Positions 1 through 8,746 of a DNA stretch of 61,231 nt are shown here, piece after piece. Origin of the DNA: Pseudomonadales bacterium (GTDB lineage Bacteria > Pseudomonadota > Gammaproteobacteria > Pseudomonadales > Azotimanducaceae); NCBI GenBank assembly GCA_029251375.1, contig JAQXDL010000012.1, positions 1 to 61,231 of the forward strand. Direction: 5' to 3'. A model generated the notes under the pieces. The model was not told the DNA's origin and ran no database searches. It was given only the letters and a program-made list of their open reading frames with translations. A program made the position numbers and the translations under genes. Each line of letters opens with the position of its first letter. Within the stretch, counting starts at the first letter, position 1.

Positions 1-1472
1 GAATAGACACCCGCGTTGCGGTCACGACGGACGGTGAAATTACGGCTTTCGAGATCGATGACTGGACCGGTGTTGGGCCCTATTCCGCCTATCCTAGAAC
101 CAGCGCTATGGAAGCCCTGCAGGTATTGAGTTTTACCGGCGGTCAGTACAAGAATCGTAACTACAAAGGTAGAGCCACGGTTGTCTATCAAAACAAAACA
201 CCCATGTCACAGTACCGGGCTGTCGGTCACCCTATCGTCACGATGATCACCGAAGGTATGGTCGATGATGCAGCGCGGGCAATTGGCATGGACCCGTTGG
301 AAATTCGGCGCCGCAATCTGATCGCTGATGACGCCTACCCTACGACTTCCGCCAGCGGTCTTCCTTTTGAAAAACTTTCACATCAGGCTAGTCTCGATAA
401 ACTAGAAAAAATGATCGATTATGCGGAGCTGCGTAAAGATCAGGCCGCAGCCCTCGAACGAGGCATCTATCGCGGCATAGGGATCGCAACATTTATCGAA
501 ATGACCAATCCGGGTGCTGCTTCATACGGGGTCGGTGGCGCGCCCATTACTGCGCAGGACGGCGCGACCGTTAGACTCGATGCCAACGGCAATACGACCG
601 TTGCCATTGGCGTCACTGAACAAGGACAGGGTTCAGAGACTATCGTGGCACAGTGCGTCGCAAGTGCCTTAGGTATCACTTTGGATAGCGTCAAGGTCAT
701 CACCGGTGACACCGATGTAACGCCCTATGGTGGCGGCACATGGGGTTCTCGTGGCGCAGGTATTGCCGGTGAGGCGGCAGTTCAGGCAGGCAAAGCACTA
801 CGTGAAAATATACTTGAGGTTGCGGCAATCATGCTTCAAACAGATGCTGACTCATTGGATATTCGTGAAAATGAAGTGGTTAACCAAAGCGACGGCGAAG
901 TCCGCATGCCTTTATCCGAGATCGGTCGCATTTGTTATTTTCGCCCAGACACCCTACCGGCTGACTTTCAGGCGGAACTGGTAGCAACTCGACATTATGT
1001 CCCGAGACAGTACCCCTTTGCCTTCACCAACGGTGTACAAGGCTGCTACATCGAGGTCGACATCGAGACTGGTCTGATTGAGTTCAAAAAATACTGCGTT
1101 GTCGAAGATTGCGGCAGAGTCATCAACCCACAATTAGTCGACGAGCAAATCCGTGGTGGTGTTGCGCAAGGCATCGGCGGCGCCCTGTTTGAAGAATGCA
1201 GGTATAACGACCGAGGAGAGCTGCTAAACGGCACCATGTCTAGCTACCTACTACCGACAGCGACCGATGTGCCTGACATTGAAGTTGCGCATATTGAGAC
1301 CCCGACCAGCGAGTCAGAACTTGGCGCTAAAGGCGCGGGAGAAGCTGGCACCGGCGCGGCGGCAGCGGCAATCATGAATGCCATCAACGATGCCTTGAGC
1401 CCCATCGGCGGAAAAGTAACTCAACAGCCTTTTACCCCAGAGCGAATTCTGTCAGCTATCGGCAAAATCTAA
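1..1472 (+). CDS. Molybdopterin-binding large subunit of a xanthine dehydrogenase/CO dehydrogenase-type hydroxylase (5' truncated)
   Basis: The frame is open from base 3 with no start, so the N-terminus lies outside the window; about 490 C-terminal residues are present. The family binds the molybdenum cofactor and hydroxylates aldehydes, purines or other heterocycles with water, passing electrons to Fe-S and FAD subunits. Seen in the sequence: a Mo-pterin segment 'MSQYRAVGHP', the glycine-rich 'GGTWGSRGAG' and the C-terminal 'GAKGAGEAGT', whose Glu matches the catalytic base of the family. The CO-dehydrogenase active-site signature AYxCSFR is not visible in this part, so a general aldehyde/xanthine-type hydroxylase is more likely than a true CoxL; the substrate is unknown. 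Small and medium subunits are expected upstream, outside the window. No gene follows on this strand for 1.8 kb. Confidence 0.9.
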   Translation, partial: IDTRVAVTTDGEITAFEIDDWTGVGPYSAYPRTSAMEALQVLSFTGGQYKNRNYKGRATVVYQNKTPMSQYRAVGHPIVTMITEGMVDDAARAIGMDPLEIRRRNLIADDAYPTTSASGLPFEKLSHQASLDKLEKMIDYAELRKDQAAALERGIYRGIGIATFIEMTNPGAASYGVGGAPITAQDGATVRLDANGNTTVAIGVTEQGQGSETIVAQCVASALGITLDSVKVITGDTDVTPYGGGTWGSRGAGIAGEAAVQAGKALRENILEVAAIMLQTDADSLDIRENEVVNQSDGEVRMPLSEIGRICYFRPDTLPADFQAELVATRHYVPRQYPFAFTNGVQGCYIEVDIETGLIEFKKYCVVEDCGRVINPQLVDEQIRGGVAQGIGGALFEECRYNDRGELLNGTMSSYLLPTATDVPDIEVAHIETPTSESELGAKGAGEAGTGAAAAAIMNAINDALSPIGGKVTQQPFTPERILSAIGKI

Positions 1473-2026
1473 ACAGCGATTTACAGCTTTCTTACGGACA
1501 GCCATTAATAATAATGTCTCAATCCTCTTTACCTCATCAAATCTCTCCCGCCGCTGAAGCATAAATCCGGGGGGTTCTCTCGTGCCGAATAACGATACCC
1601 TACCATTTAATCTTCCGCCTGGTATGACCTGCGCCTTGGTAATTTGACGATTAACGTGCCACCTATGGATCACGCGAACCGGTCGCCAAACAGCTTCCCC
1701 TGAAGCAGGTGCGGGTTTTTCACCGAATTGAAAAGCTACGTTGCACTCGACCAACCATCGCTTTGGCAGCCGGAACTCTCTTCACAAGCACAAGCACAGG
1801 CACAGTCAAGGCAATCATAGATAACTCGGACAGTGTTTCGGCAGAAGTAAGGGCTGCAGGTATTGAGGAAGAGGATAAACTTAAACTTTGGCTCAACGAC
1901 TCAGGCGAGTGTTTGAACAGGCCCCGCTTGGCTCGATATAACTCTGTGCCCTTAGTGTGGTGGAACGTTGCGTCGCACCGAACGGGCCAAGATAATCGAA
2001 TCGCTTGAGTTAAGCTTTTAACAGGC
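1473..2026. other. Gene-poor stretch between molybdenum hydroxylase and proteorhodopsin
   Basis: About 550 bases without a convincing gene. A frame of about 100 codons on the minus strand (1452-1754, TTG start) and another on the plus strand (1709-2008) are open, but neither has a good ribosome binding site or a family I recognise. The minus frame has protein-like composition and could be a gene remnant. Confidence 0.4.
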
Positions 2027-2057
2027 AAAAAAAACCCCACCGAAGCGGGGCTTTTTT
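2027..2057. terminator. Rho-independent terminator, apparently bidirectional
   Basis: An A-run, a C4/G4 GC-rich stem with a CGAA-type tetraloop core, then a run of six T. Because A- and T-runs flank the stem, it can act on both strands. It sits 12 bases past the proteorhodopsin stop codon and most likely ends that transcript. Confidence 0.85.
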
Positions 2058-2068
2058 AGGTCTAACCT

Positions 2069-2764
2069 TTAGTGACTAGATTCTGAGGAATCATTGTACG
2101 CAAGGTTCCAGATAATCAATCCAAACAAGATCTTGTTCACAAAGTCTGCAAGGTTATAAACCATATTGAGCGAGCCTTCATCAACACCGCCCATCATGTA
2201 ACCTAAAACATAGCCGATCGGGTAGATCGCCCAGCCCACCAGCACGATCAAGCGCATGTAACCAAATGCTGCCCTTACGCTTTCGTTTGCCGCTGCCGCC
2301 TTTGACGCTTCGCCCGCAAAGATTTCATAGATGATCACAGCCCAACCGACCATTCCTATCCAGAAAGCGATTGTTGAATTCATAACGCCCGCTTCGCCGA
2401 AATAGCCGAATATCAGCATAACCACGGTGCCGACCAGCAACCGAAGGAACGAACCGGTACTGACTGCCGCGCCAACCGCTTTTAGTATAATGAAAAATTC
2501 GATCATCAATAACGGCACTGTGATGAGCCAATCTATATAGCGATAGACAATCGGCGTACTTTGATTTACCACCCAGTAGTCGCGCATATACATGTAATGC
2601 ACAGCCGCAACCAAAGTTACCAAACCGGCTACCAACATCGACAGCCGCCACTCGCGTTTTACGTTCATGCCTTCATATAAAAAGAATACGGTCGATGCCA
2701 TCATGGCAACCGACACGATCCAGAATGTGACCCCAACTAGGTCTCCTTCAGCTAAAAAATGCAT
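2069..2764 (-). CDS. Proteorhodopsin, predicted green-absorbing proton pump
   Basis: Light-driven proton pump of the inner membrane, 231 aa with seven hydrophobic segments. Helix C reads 'RYIDWLITVPLLMIEF': Asp78 is the proton acceptor (D97 of the reference protein), Thr82 and Glu89 complete the DTE pump motif (E108 = donor), and Leu86 occupies the spectral-tuning position 105, where Leu predicts green absorption. His56 matches the conserved His75, and Lys211 in 'NLADFVNKILFG' is the retinal Schiff-base lysine. The start is supported by GGAGGA five bases upstream of the ATG. The gene is monocistronic: a terminator follows directly and there is no carotenoid or blh retinal-synthesis gene in the window, so retinal must come from genes elsewhere or from uptake. 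Function is assigned with high certainty, absorption colour by analogy. Confidence 0.97.
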   Translation of the reverse strand: MHFLAEGDLVGVTFWIVSVAMMASTVFFLYEGMNVKREWRLSMLVAGLVTLVAAVHYMYMRDYWVVNQSTPIVYRYIDWLITVPLLMIEFFIILKAVGAAVSTGSFLRLLVGTVVMLIFGYFGEAGVMNSTIAFWIGMVGWAVIIYEIFAGEASKAAAANESVRAAFGYMRLIVLVGWAIYPIGYVLGYMMGGVDEGSLNMVYNLADFVNKILFGLIIWNLAYNDSSESSH

Positions 2765-3314
2765 AGTTCCTCCGCAATTTAGAATTTTTTATTTTTTATT
2801 TTTTTAAGTACCCTGTACTAGCGATACTCCGCTTTTATAGCAGCGGCATCCTTGCAAACTGCGCAAAAATGATACACCCATGAAGTCTTTTTGCACAGGG
2901 CTAATAAATGCCACGATTCTGTGACGCTCTGAGACAAAAAGTTAGAAGAACTGCAGCTTTCGGCTATCTTTATTGCGCGTCCCGAATGGGTCGCAGAAAA
3001 TGATAAACCCAACAGTCTATAAGCGGCAGATCAGCCCATGACAGTCATCGACCATCAGGAGTATCACCGCGTCACTGTGTCTTAAATTCGAATCATCATG
3101 GCGATGGACACATAATCCGTCGCCGTTGTGCTAGTAGCCATTGCGATGAAATTAGCCAAGATATTCCTGCTTGAGACGCTCGTGTCTAGGACTATTCGGT
3201 GTTCATATGACCATAAGAGCTCAATGGTCTCGGTTGAAAGCAGCACGTGCTCAATACTCACTGTTACATTGGCAGCTAGATTGGTTGTAGAATATTATTT
3301 TATGGAGAGCCAGC
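2765..3314. other. Intergenic region upstream of proteorhodopsin and the PPOX flavoprotein
   Basis: 550 bases between divergent genes, so both promoters should lie here. The proteorhodopsin leader contains a 7-base-period T-rich repeat (2785-2805). The other short open frames here lack ribosome binding sites and recognisable domains. Confidence 0.5.
2785..2805 (-). repeat. TTTTTTA repeat in the proteorhodopsin 5' leader
   Basis: Three consecutive copies of TTTTTTA (the last with one extra T), i.e. a UAAAAAA-type unstructured A-rich stretch in the proteorhodopsin mRNA, about 20 bases upstream of the start codon and just before its strong Shine-Dalgarno. It could be an A-rich standby or enhancer of translation, or a slippage-prone tract; this is inference. 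Confidence 0.6.
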
Positions 3315-3941
3315 ATGTACGAACCAAAGCATGTGGTATCGACAACAGAAGAGATACGTGAGGTGCTGGGCGAGGTGCTCTATAGCCAGGACACCAAGTG
3401 TATCAACCATATTGATCAGCACTGTCGCACGTGGATTGAGCATTCGACTTTTGTGGTGATATCAAGCATCAATCAGGAAGGCCACCTTGATGTCGCACCC
3501 AAAGGTGATCCGGCAGGTTCCTGGCAGATACTGGACGAGCATACCCTGGCGATCCCAGACCGGTTGGGCAACAATCGAGCCGATACCTTTTTTAATATCC
3601 TGGACAACCCCAGAGTTGGGCTGATGTTCGTTGTAGCTAACCGCCGTGAGGTCGTTAGGGTGAGCGGCTCAGCTTTAATCGTCAAGGATCCAGAGCTGTT
3701 AGCGAGCATGGCCATCAAAGGCAAAGTACCGGACTTGGCCATCGTGGTCAGCGTCGAGGAAGCCATGTTTCACTGCGGAAAATCTATGATTCGCTCTAAC
3801 CTTTGGAATCCCGATAAATGGGCGTCCGTCGAGGGTTTACCGACCTACGGTCAAGCGCTTGTAGATCACGGTAAGCTGTCGATTTCCGCTGAGGACATGC
3901 AGGCCGGTGTTGAACACAACGCCATCGAAAGCCTTTACTAA
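3315..3941 (+). CDS. PPOX-class FMN-dependent flavoprotein, DR_2398-like
   Basis: A 208-aa cytoplasmic protein of the split-barrel pyridoxamine-phosphate-oxidase-like superfamily. The diagnostic segments are 'DVAPKGDPAGSW', 'LAIPDRLGNNRADTF' followed by 'NPRVGLMFV', and the C-terminal 'FHCGKSMIRSNLW'; this is the pattern of the DR_2398 family of probable FMN-dependent enzymes rather than of PdxH. The physiological substrate of the family is not established. The start ATG has GGAGAG six bases upstream. It is a single gene with its own upstream region and no operon partner; the next gene starts 150 bases downstream. Confidence 0.85.
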   Translation: MYEPKHVVSTTEEIREVLGEVLYSQDTKCINHIDQHCRTWIEHSTFVVISSINQEGHLDVAPKGDPAGSWQILDEHTLAIPDRLGNNRADTFFNILDNPRVGLMFVVANRREVVRVSGSALIVKDPELLASMAIKGKVPDLAIVVSVEEAMFHCGKSMIRSNLWNPDKWASVEGLPTYGQALVDHGKLSISAEDMQAGVEHNAIESLY

Positions 3942-4027
3942 TCTGGCGCCAGCCCCCTACTTCTAAGAGAGGACAGCTGTGCGTTTCGCGGCCTACCCTG
4001 CCCCTTTAGACTGATCCCACAACCTCC

Positions 4028-4043
4028 TCTGGCACTTTACTCT
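4028..4043 (+). promoter_or_regulatory. Repeated upstream motif TCTGGCAC(T/C)TTACTCT, copy 1
   Basis: This 16-base sequence, 48 bases before the yegD-like start, matches 15 of 16 bases with 10653-10668, which is 36 bases before the exported nucleosidase gene. The similar position upstream of two genes suggests a shared regulatory or promoter element, but with two copies chance cannot be excluded. Confidence 0.3.
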
Positions 4044-4091
4044 TGAGCCGCCCTTCTATAGATTGTGCGTCGCTTCATTGAGAGGTCTTTC

Positions 4092-5462
4092 ATGATTTCT
4101 GGGTTTGACTACGGTACTTCAAATTGCGCGCTTGGCGTCATCAACTCGACGACTCAAAAAGCGCAACTGCTGCCACTTGAAAACGATCAATATTTTTTAC
4201 CCTCAGCCTTGTATGCGCTTGGTCGCGAGCTCGTTTGCGAGCAGGTTGCGAGCGGTATAACCAACCAAAAAATTCATCGTGAGTATCTGCAAAGCCGCAA
4301 CGCCAGCTTATCTGCTGCGAAGCAATTTCGGCGTAAAGAAAGTATTGGCCAAGACGAACAAAGCCTTTTTTTTGGTCAGCAAGCCTTCGACAACTATTTT
4401 AATTTGCCAGGCGAGGGCTATTTCGTCAAATCACCCAAATCATTTCTAGGCGCGAGTGGTCTCAGAGTTGAACACATCCGTTTCTTTGAAGACCTTGTTA
4501 CGGCCATGATGATGCACGTTAAACAGCGCGCAGAGGCACAGTGCCAAACAGCCCTGACCGATACGGTAATCGGGCGCCCAGTGAACTTCCAGGGGCTGAA
4601 CTCTAATGAAAACAATGCTCAGGCAATCGCTATACTTGGTGTCGCGGCGCAAAGAGCGGGTTTCAAATCCGTTGAATTTCTTTATGAGCCCATCGCCGCC
4701 GGCCTCGATTTCGAGCGTCAGTTAACGCAAGACAAAAAGGTACTAGTGATCGATATAGGGGGCGGCACCAGTGACTGCGCCATGGTGTGCATGGGCCCAA
4801 GTCATCGCGACAAAGCAGATAGACAGAACGATTTTATTGGCCATAGTGGTGAACGCATCGGTGGTAACGATTTTGATATACAAATTGCATCAAAAGCGCT
4901 GCTACCCCTATTTGGTATGAACTCCCATCTCAAAAGCGGCTTACCTATGCCGACTCAAATTTTTTGGAATGCGGCTTCAACGAATGATGTCGGCGCTCAA
5001 GCCGATTTTAATAGTCTACAAACAACGCTGTTAATCGAGCGACTACAAATCGAAACCCGGAAGCCAAAGCTGTTTGAGCGCTTCGTCAAAATGCGCAAAC
5101 ACAGGCAAAACCAACATGTTGTAGCCAGCGCTGAACAAGCCAAAATCCAACTTTCTGACAGCAAACAAGTAGACGTTGCTTTAGATTATATTGAGGCAGG
5201 ACTCGCTAGCAGCGTTACGTTTGAAGCAATGAAAGAAGCGGTCCGCGGACCTTTAACGCAAATGATTAACGTGGTGAACGAAACCATTGCTCAAGCAGCG
5301 GTGAAGCCTGATCTGATTTATATCACTGGTGGTTCGGCAAGATCACCTGTAATTAGGCAATTCATCACCGAGCAAATTGGGAATGTTGAAGTGGTCGACG
5401 GTGATCACTTTGGCAGTGTCGCTAACGGTCTGACACTATGGGCGAATAGAATTTTCAAGTAA
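4092..5462 (+). CDS. yegD: Hsp70-like protein of the YegD family
   Basis: Actin/Hsp70-fold ATPase without the Hsp70 substrate-binding and lid domains; the length (456 aa) matches E. coli YegD (about 450). Motifs: phosphate-1 loop 'GFDYGTSNCALGV' at the N-terminus, 'VKSPKSFLGASGL', 'VIGRPVNFQGL', the second phosphate loop 'VIDIGGGTSDCAMV' and the adenosine motif 'YITGGSARSP' near the C-terminus. The role of YegD is poorly known; it is grouped with molecular chaperones but is not a general DnaK. I choose the ATG at 4092 over the GTG at 4065 because GAGAGG lies six bases upstream and the family begins with this segment. It stands alone on this strand, with the copy-1 TCTGGCAC element upstream. 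Confidence 0.93.
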   Translation: MISGFDYGTSNCALGVINSTTQKAQLLPLENDQYFLPSALYALGRELVCEQVASGITNQKIHREYLQSRNASLSAAKQFRRKESIGQDEQSLFFGQQAFDNYFNLPGEGYFVKSPKSFLGASGLRVEHIRFFEDLVTAMMMHVKQRAEAQCQTALTDTVIGRPVNFQGLNSNENNAQAIAILGVAAQRAGFKSVEFLYEPIAAGLDFERQLTQDKKVLVIDIGGGTSDCAMVCMGPSHRDKADRQNDFIGHSGERIGGNDFDIQIASKALLPLFGMNSHLKSGLPMPTQIFWNAASTNDVGAQADFNSLQTTLLIERLQIETRKPKLFERFVKMRKHRQNQHVVASAEQAKIQLSDSKQVDVALDYIEAGLASSVTFEAMKEAVRGPLTQMINVVNETIAQAAVKPDLIYITGGSARSPVIRQFITEQIGNVEVVDGDHFGSVANGLTLWANRIFK

Positions 5463-5471
5463 GCGATCATG

Positions 5472-5592
5472 AAATTGATCCCGATGTTTATTTTTAATCG
5501 AAGCTGCCGGTTATAACAGCCGCTCGCCTCAGCGATGCGCTTTACTTTTTGCTCGGCTGTGTTGTCTACTATCGACTGTAAATTGATCCCGA
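5472..5592 (+). repeat. Pair of 13-bp direct repeats (AAATTGATCCCGA)
   Basis: Exact copies at 5472-5484 and 5580-5592, 108 bases apart, in the short gap between yegD and the DUF1295 gene; the second copy ends eight bases before the downstream start codon. This could be a pair of protein-binding sites or the trace of a small duplication or insertion. Confidence 0.55.
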
Positions 5593-5599
5593 CACCTCT

Positions 5600-6463
5600 A
5601 TGACTCAAGCGTATATTCTGATCTGTGTTAGTTACTTACTCGCGCTAGCCGCTGCCTGGGTAACGCTTGCGTTTGTAGCCGACTATCACCTTATGGTTCA
5701 AGTGCTGATTGCGGACGTGGTCGCAACCATCGTCATTTTCACATTCAGTGTTGTGTTCAAAAACTCCAGTTTTTACGATGCCTATTGGAGCGTTATTCCA
5801 ATGGTCATTGTTGGCTACATGATTTGCCTAAACAGTGACGCTGATCAAATTCGTCAGCTAATGCTGGCACTTGTCATTTTGCTATGGGGGATTCGTCTGA
5901 CGGCCAACTGGGCCTACACCTGGAGCGGTCTTGATCACGTCGATTGGCGTTACGTAAACCTGCAGGAAAAAGCCGGAATCCTCTGGTGGCCGCTGAGTTT
6001 CACGGGGGTTCACCTTTACCCAACTATTCTCGTGTTTCTAGGCTGCATACCGATGTATCACGCCCTAGTAATCGGTACCCAATCAATCAACGGCTTCGAC
6101 TATCTGGCGCTGACTGTTGGCATCGTTTCGGTCTGGATTGAATTCCAGTCTGACCGTGAACTGCATCACTTTCGAAGCGTTCGCCGCAGTAAAACCGAGG
6201 TATTAGATACGGGGCTGTGGTCCTTGTGTCGACACCCTAACTACTTAGGCGAAATCGGTGTTTGGGTATCTGTACTGTTGTTCGGTTATGCCGCGGTAGG
6301 CTATGCCGACTATTGGATGCTGTCGGGTTCGGCAGCGATGATTCTGCTATTTACCATCGTCTCGATTCCAATGATTGAGAAGAAACTCATCGAAGATAAA
6401 CCCGGTTATGCAGCCTACAAGGCCAAGTCCTTCTCACTCATTCCACTGTCAAGATTTCGCTGA
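5600..6463 (+). CDS. DUF1295 integral membrane protein (steroid 5-alpha-reductase/ICMT-like fold)
   Basis: A 287-aa polytopic inner-membrane protein with about seven hydrophobic helices. The C-terminal third carries 'LWSLCRHPNYLGEIGVW', the RHPNYxGE signature shared by DUF1295, steroid reductases and isoprenylcysteine methyltransferases, where it contributes to NAD(P)H or SAM binding. The family's bacterial substrate is unknown. No clear Shine-Dalgarno precedes the ATG, so the start is taken from the hydrophobic N-terminus. The gene is on the same strand as yegD, 137 bases downstream; no functional link is evident. Confidence 0.85.
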   Translation: MTQAYILICVSYLLALAAAWVTLAFVADYHLMVQVLIADVVATIVIFTFSVVFKNSSFYDAYWSVIPMVIVGYMICLNSDADQIRQLMLALVILLWGIRLTANWAYTWSGLDHVDWRYVNLQEKAGILWWPLSFTGVHLYPTILVFLGCIPMYHALVIGTQSINGFDYLALTVGIVSVWIEFQSDRELHHFRSVRRSKTEVLDTGLWSLCRHPNYLGEIGVWVSVLLFGYAAVGYADYWMLSGSAAMILLFTIVSIPMIEKKLIEDKPGYAAYKAKSFSLIPLSRFR

Positions 6464-6643
6464 TCGCGCGGAGCCTCTTGCCTGAAGAAAGAAACAGGAT
6501 ATCGGGTCAGGGTAAAGGGACGCAGTCTACGCGCAGCTGAATTAATCATACAATTCATACATAAACACACTCTTTATATTTATGAAGCAAGCGTTCGGGT
6601 GTTAACAGTAAGCGTTCACGGTTTAAGTTAACCTAATTTACAG

Positions 6644-6692
6644 GGCAAGTACTTATTCCAGCAAGCTAGAGATCAGGGACTGGATACTTGCC
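6644..6692 (+). promoter_or_regulatory. Inverted repeat able to form a two-part hairpin upstream of the DUF2956 gene
   Basis: GGCAAGTA (6644-6651) is exactly complementary to TACTTGCC (6685-6692), and inside it TCCAG (6657-6661) pairs with CTGGA (6680-6684), leaving a small bulge and an 18-base loop. It lies about 70 bases before the preferred start of the downstream gene, where it could be a leader RNA structure or a protein-binding site. There is no T-run, so a terminator is unlikely. Confidence 0.4.
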
Positions 6693-6759
6693 TTGGTTAG
6701 CATTCATACTGAGCTTTGATCGACTATCCGCTTCCCAAACATTAAATATAGGTACACCG

Positions 6760-7098
6760 GTGAAAAACGAAAATGTATCAAAAGCTTCAAGTGAATCACA
6801 AGCCGTGGCGCTGAAGCTGGCCAAAGGTATACAACGCCCGGAGCAGACGAAGGCGCAGACGAAACTTATTGCCCAAGGTATTGAGAAAGGCATTACCGAG
6901 TACAAGAAACAACAGAAAGTCCTGGCCCGTGAGCGCGACAAGCATCGCAAGAAAGAATTGAAAGCAAGCCTGCGCGATGCGGCGGATAACTCAGGTGAGA
7001 ATGTTGAGCCACCGAGCAATCTTGTATCCCAATTGTTAGTCGGCTTACCGTGGCTTCTGCTGGCAGCAAGCTGGGGGTACTTTTTACTACGTCAGTAA
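6760..7098 (+). CDS. DUF2956 family small membrane-anchored protein
   Basis: About 112 aa. A charged, coiled-coil-like Lys/Glu/Gln-rich region with 'QTKLIAQGIEKGITEYKKQQK' split around residues 35-55, then a C-terminal hydrophobic helix 'VGLPWLLLAASWGYFLL', fits the DUF2956 family of gammaproteobacteria (usually a little over 100 aa). The function is unknown; the layout suggests a tail-anchored inner-membrane protein facing the cytoplasm. The frame is open to an ATG at 6688, but the GTG at 6760 has AGG seven bases before it and gives the usual family length, so I prefer it. The next gene is convergent (RhlE) after 249 bases that hold an AT-rich palindrome at 7232-7251. Confidence 0.75.
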   Translation: MKNENVSKASSESQAVALKLAKGIQRPEQTKAQTKLIAQGIEKGITEYKKQQKVLARERDKHRKKELKASLRDAADNSGENVEPPSNLVSQLLVGLPWLLLAASWGYFLLRQ

Positions 7099-7347
7099 CT
7101 GACAATAGACGGGGCCGGGGTAAAATTCACACCTGCTTTATACGGCTTTATGTTGCTGGCCTTAGCGCGCGTTAGTCGCGGCCATAATATAGGCTGCGCT
7201 GCGTCAGTAATACGATGAGCCGAGCGTGGATGGATAAATATAAATTTATCCTCGACCTTATTAATTCTTTCTTCTGCGGACAGAGCCAAAGACGTGGCGT
7301 CTGAGTGAATTCACACTACCGGCTATCCACATCAACAGTAGGTCGCC

Positions 7348-8607
7348 TTAGCGCGCGCGCGGCTTACCAGGCTTGGTACTTGTTTTGCGTCTGCTAACCC
7401 GACTAGGTTTGTTGATTTTACGAGGCTGAATACTGCTCGCAGAAGCAATGATTTCACTATCGTATTCGAAGCTGTTCTTACCGTCGATATAGGGAATAGC
7501 TGCGATGAATATTTGTTGCTGAATAAGCTTTTCGATCGCTGCTACGTTGCTACGTTCGTCGCCACCCATTAATGAAATAGCAACGCCTCGCATGCCAGCA
7601 CGACCGGTTCGACCAATACGATGCACATAATCTTCAGCTTGACGCGGAATATCAAAGTTGATCACCAGTGGCAGTTGCTCAATATCGAGCCCGCGTGCTG
7701 CAATGTCGGTGGCGACGAGTATCTGGATTTCCCCATCTTTAAATTTCTGTAGCGTCTGGGTCCGCAGGTGTTGTGATTTATCACTATGAAGCGCGGCGCT
7801 GCTCATGCCTTTTTCGCGCAGGTAAGCATCAACGAGATTTGCGTTTCGGCGAGTACGGGCGAAGACCAAGCACTGCTGTGTATTGTTAGCTAGCAGGTAG
7901 TAAACGATGTCGGCTTTTTCATTTTGTTCGACTTCGTAAATAATCAGCTTAACGTCCTCTGCCGCTTTGTTTAAACGTTGGCATTGGACGATGACAGGGT
8001 CATGCAATAGTCCATTGGTAAATTTGGTGATTTTGTCGTTAAACGTGGCTGAGAACAGTAAGTTTTGACGTTGTTCGGGAAGCTGATTGAGTACCTTTTG
8101 GATCTGATCCTGAAAGCCCTGATCAAGCATACGGTCAGCTTCGTCCAGCACCAAAGTTTCAACTTGACTGAGATCCAGCTGTTTTTGTGCCAGTAAATCG
8201 AGCAACCGGCCAGGTGTCGCAATGAGGAAATCAACGCCATTGCCAATTTTGCGAATTTGCTGGTTGATTGACACGCCACCATAAATCACCGCGTGACGCA
8301 GTGGTAACTCACCGATAAATAGCGCGACATTGTCATCGATCTGCTGCGCAAGCTCACGTGTTGGCGCAAGGCACAGAACTCGGATAGGCCGACCTTTGCC
8401 GGGCTTGACCTGTTGCAGCTTATCCAACAGAGGCAAAACAAACGCGGCGGTCTTACCACTACCCGTTTGTGCTGAGGCCAATACATCACGCTGCGCGATG
8501 ATCGATGGAATGGCGCGCTCCTGAACCTCAGTGGCTTCGCTGTAACCCAATTGATCTAAGGGTTGTATGAGTGACTCAGAAAGACCTAGGTTGGTAAAAG
8601 CGTTCAT
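7348..8607 (-). CDS. rhlE: DEAD-box ATP-dependent RNA helicase, RhlE-like
   Basis: A 419-aa cytoplasmic RNA helicase with all core motifs: Q motif region, Walker A 'AQTGSGKT' (residues 46-53), 'PTRELAQQ' (82-89), 'TPGRLLD', DEAD (155-158), SAT (186-188), 'ATDIAARGLDI' and 'HRIGRTGRAG' in the second RecA domain. The tail is short and basic (rich in Arg, Lys, Ser, Pro), as in RhlE-type enzymes that help ribosome assembly and RNA decay. Other small DEAD-box paralogues (SrmB, DbpA types) are possible because the C-terminal tail is not diagnostic; DbpA's specific RNA-binding domain is absent. The gene is monocistronic and divergent from the degenerate region upstream. Confidence 0.92.
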   Translation of the reverse strand: MNAFTNLGLSESLIQPLDQLGYSEATEVQERAIPSIIAQRDVLASAQTGSGKTAAFVLPLLDKLQQVKPGKGRPIRVLCLAPTRELAQQIDDNVALFIGELPLRHAVIYGGVSINQQIRKIGNGVDFLIATPGRLLDLLAQKQLDLSQVETLVLDEADRMLDQGFQDQIQKVLNQLPEQRQNLLFSATFNDKITKFTNGLLHDPVIVQCQRLNKAAEDVKLIIYEVEQNEKADIVYYLLANNTQQCLVFARTRRNANLVDAYLREKGMSSAALHSDKSQHLRTQTLQKFKDGEIQILVATDIAARGLDIEQLPLVINFDIPRQAEDYVHRIGRTGRAGMRGVAISLMGGDERSNVAAIEKLIQQQIFIAAIPYIDGKNSFEYDSEIIASASSIQPRKINKPSRVSRRKTSTKPGKPRAR

Positions 8608-8746
8608 GGGGTGCGTTCGATTGACTGGGTGAGCGGCGCAGTATATAGATTATATGGGCGGATGGATGCAAAAGCTTAAAAGATGATTTGTCCCGGCAGA
8701 TCGTTGAACCCTCAATACATAGCAATGGATAGTATCGTCAACTTAA

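Noticed and set aside
1452-1754. Minus-strand frame of about 100 codons after the molybdenum hydroxylase
   Set aside because: Composition looks protein-like, but it has a TTG start, no ribosome binding site, overlaps the hydroxylase 3' end and matches no family I know.
4028-4043. TGGCAC as part of a sigma-54 promoter before yegD
   Set aside because: The TTGC half is absent at the required spacing; only the -24-like half is present. The same holds at 10653.
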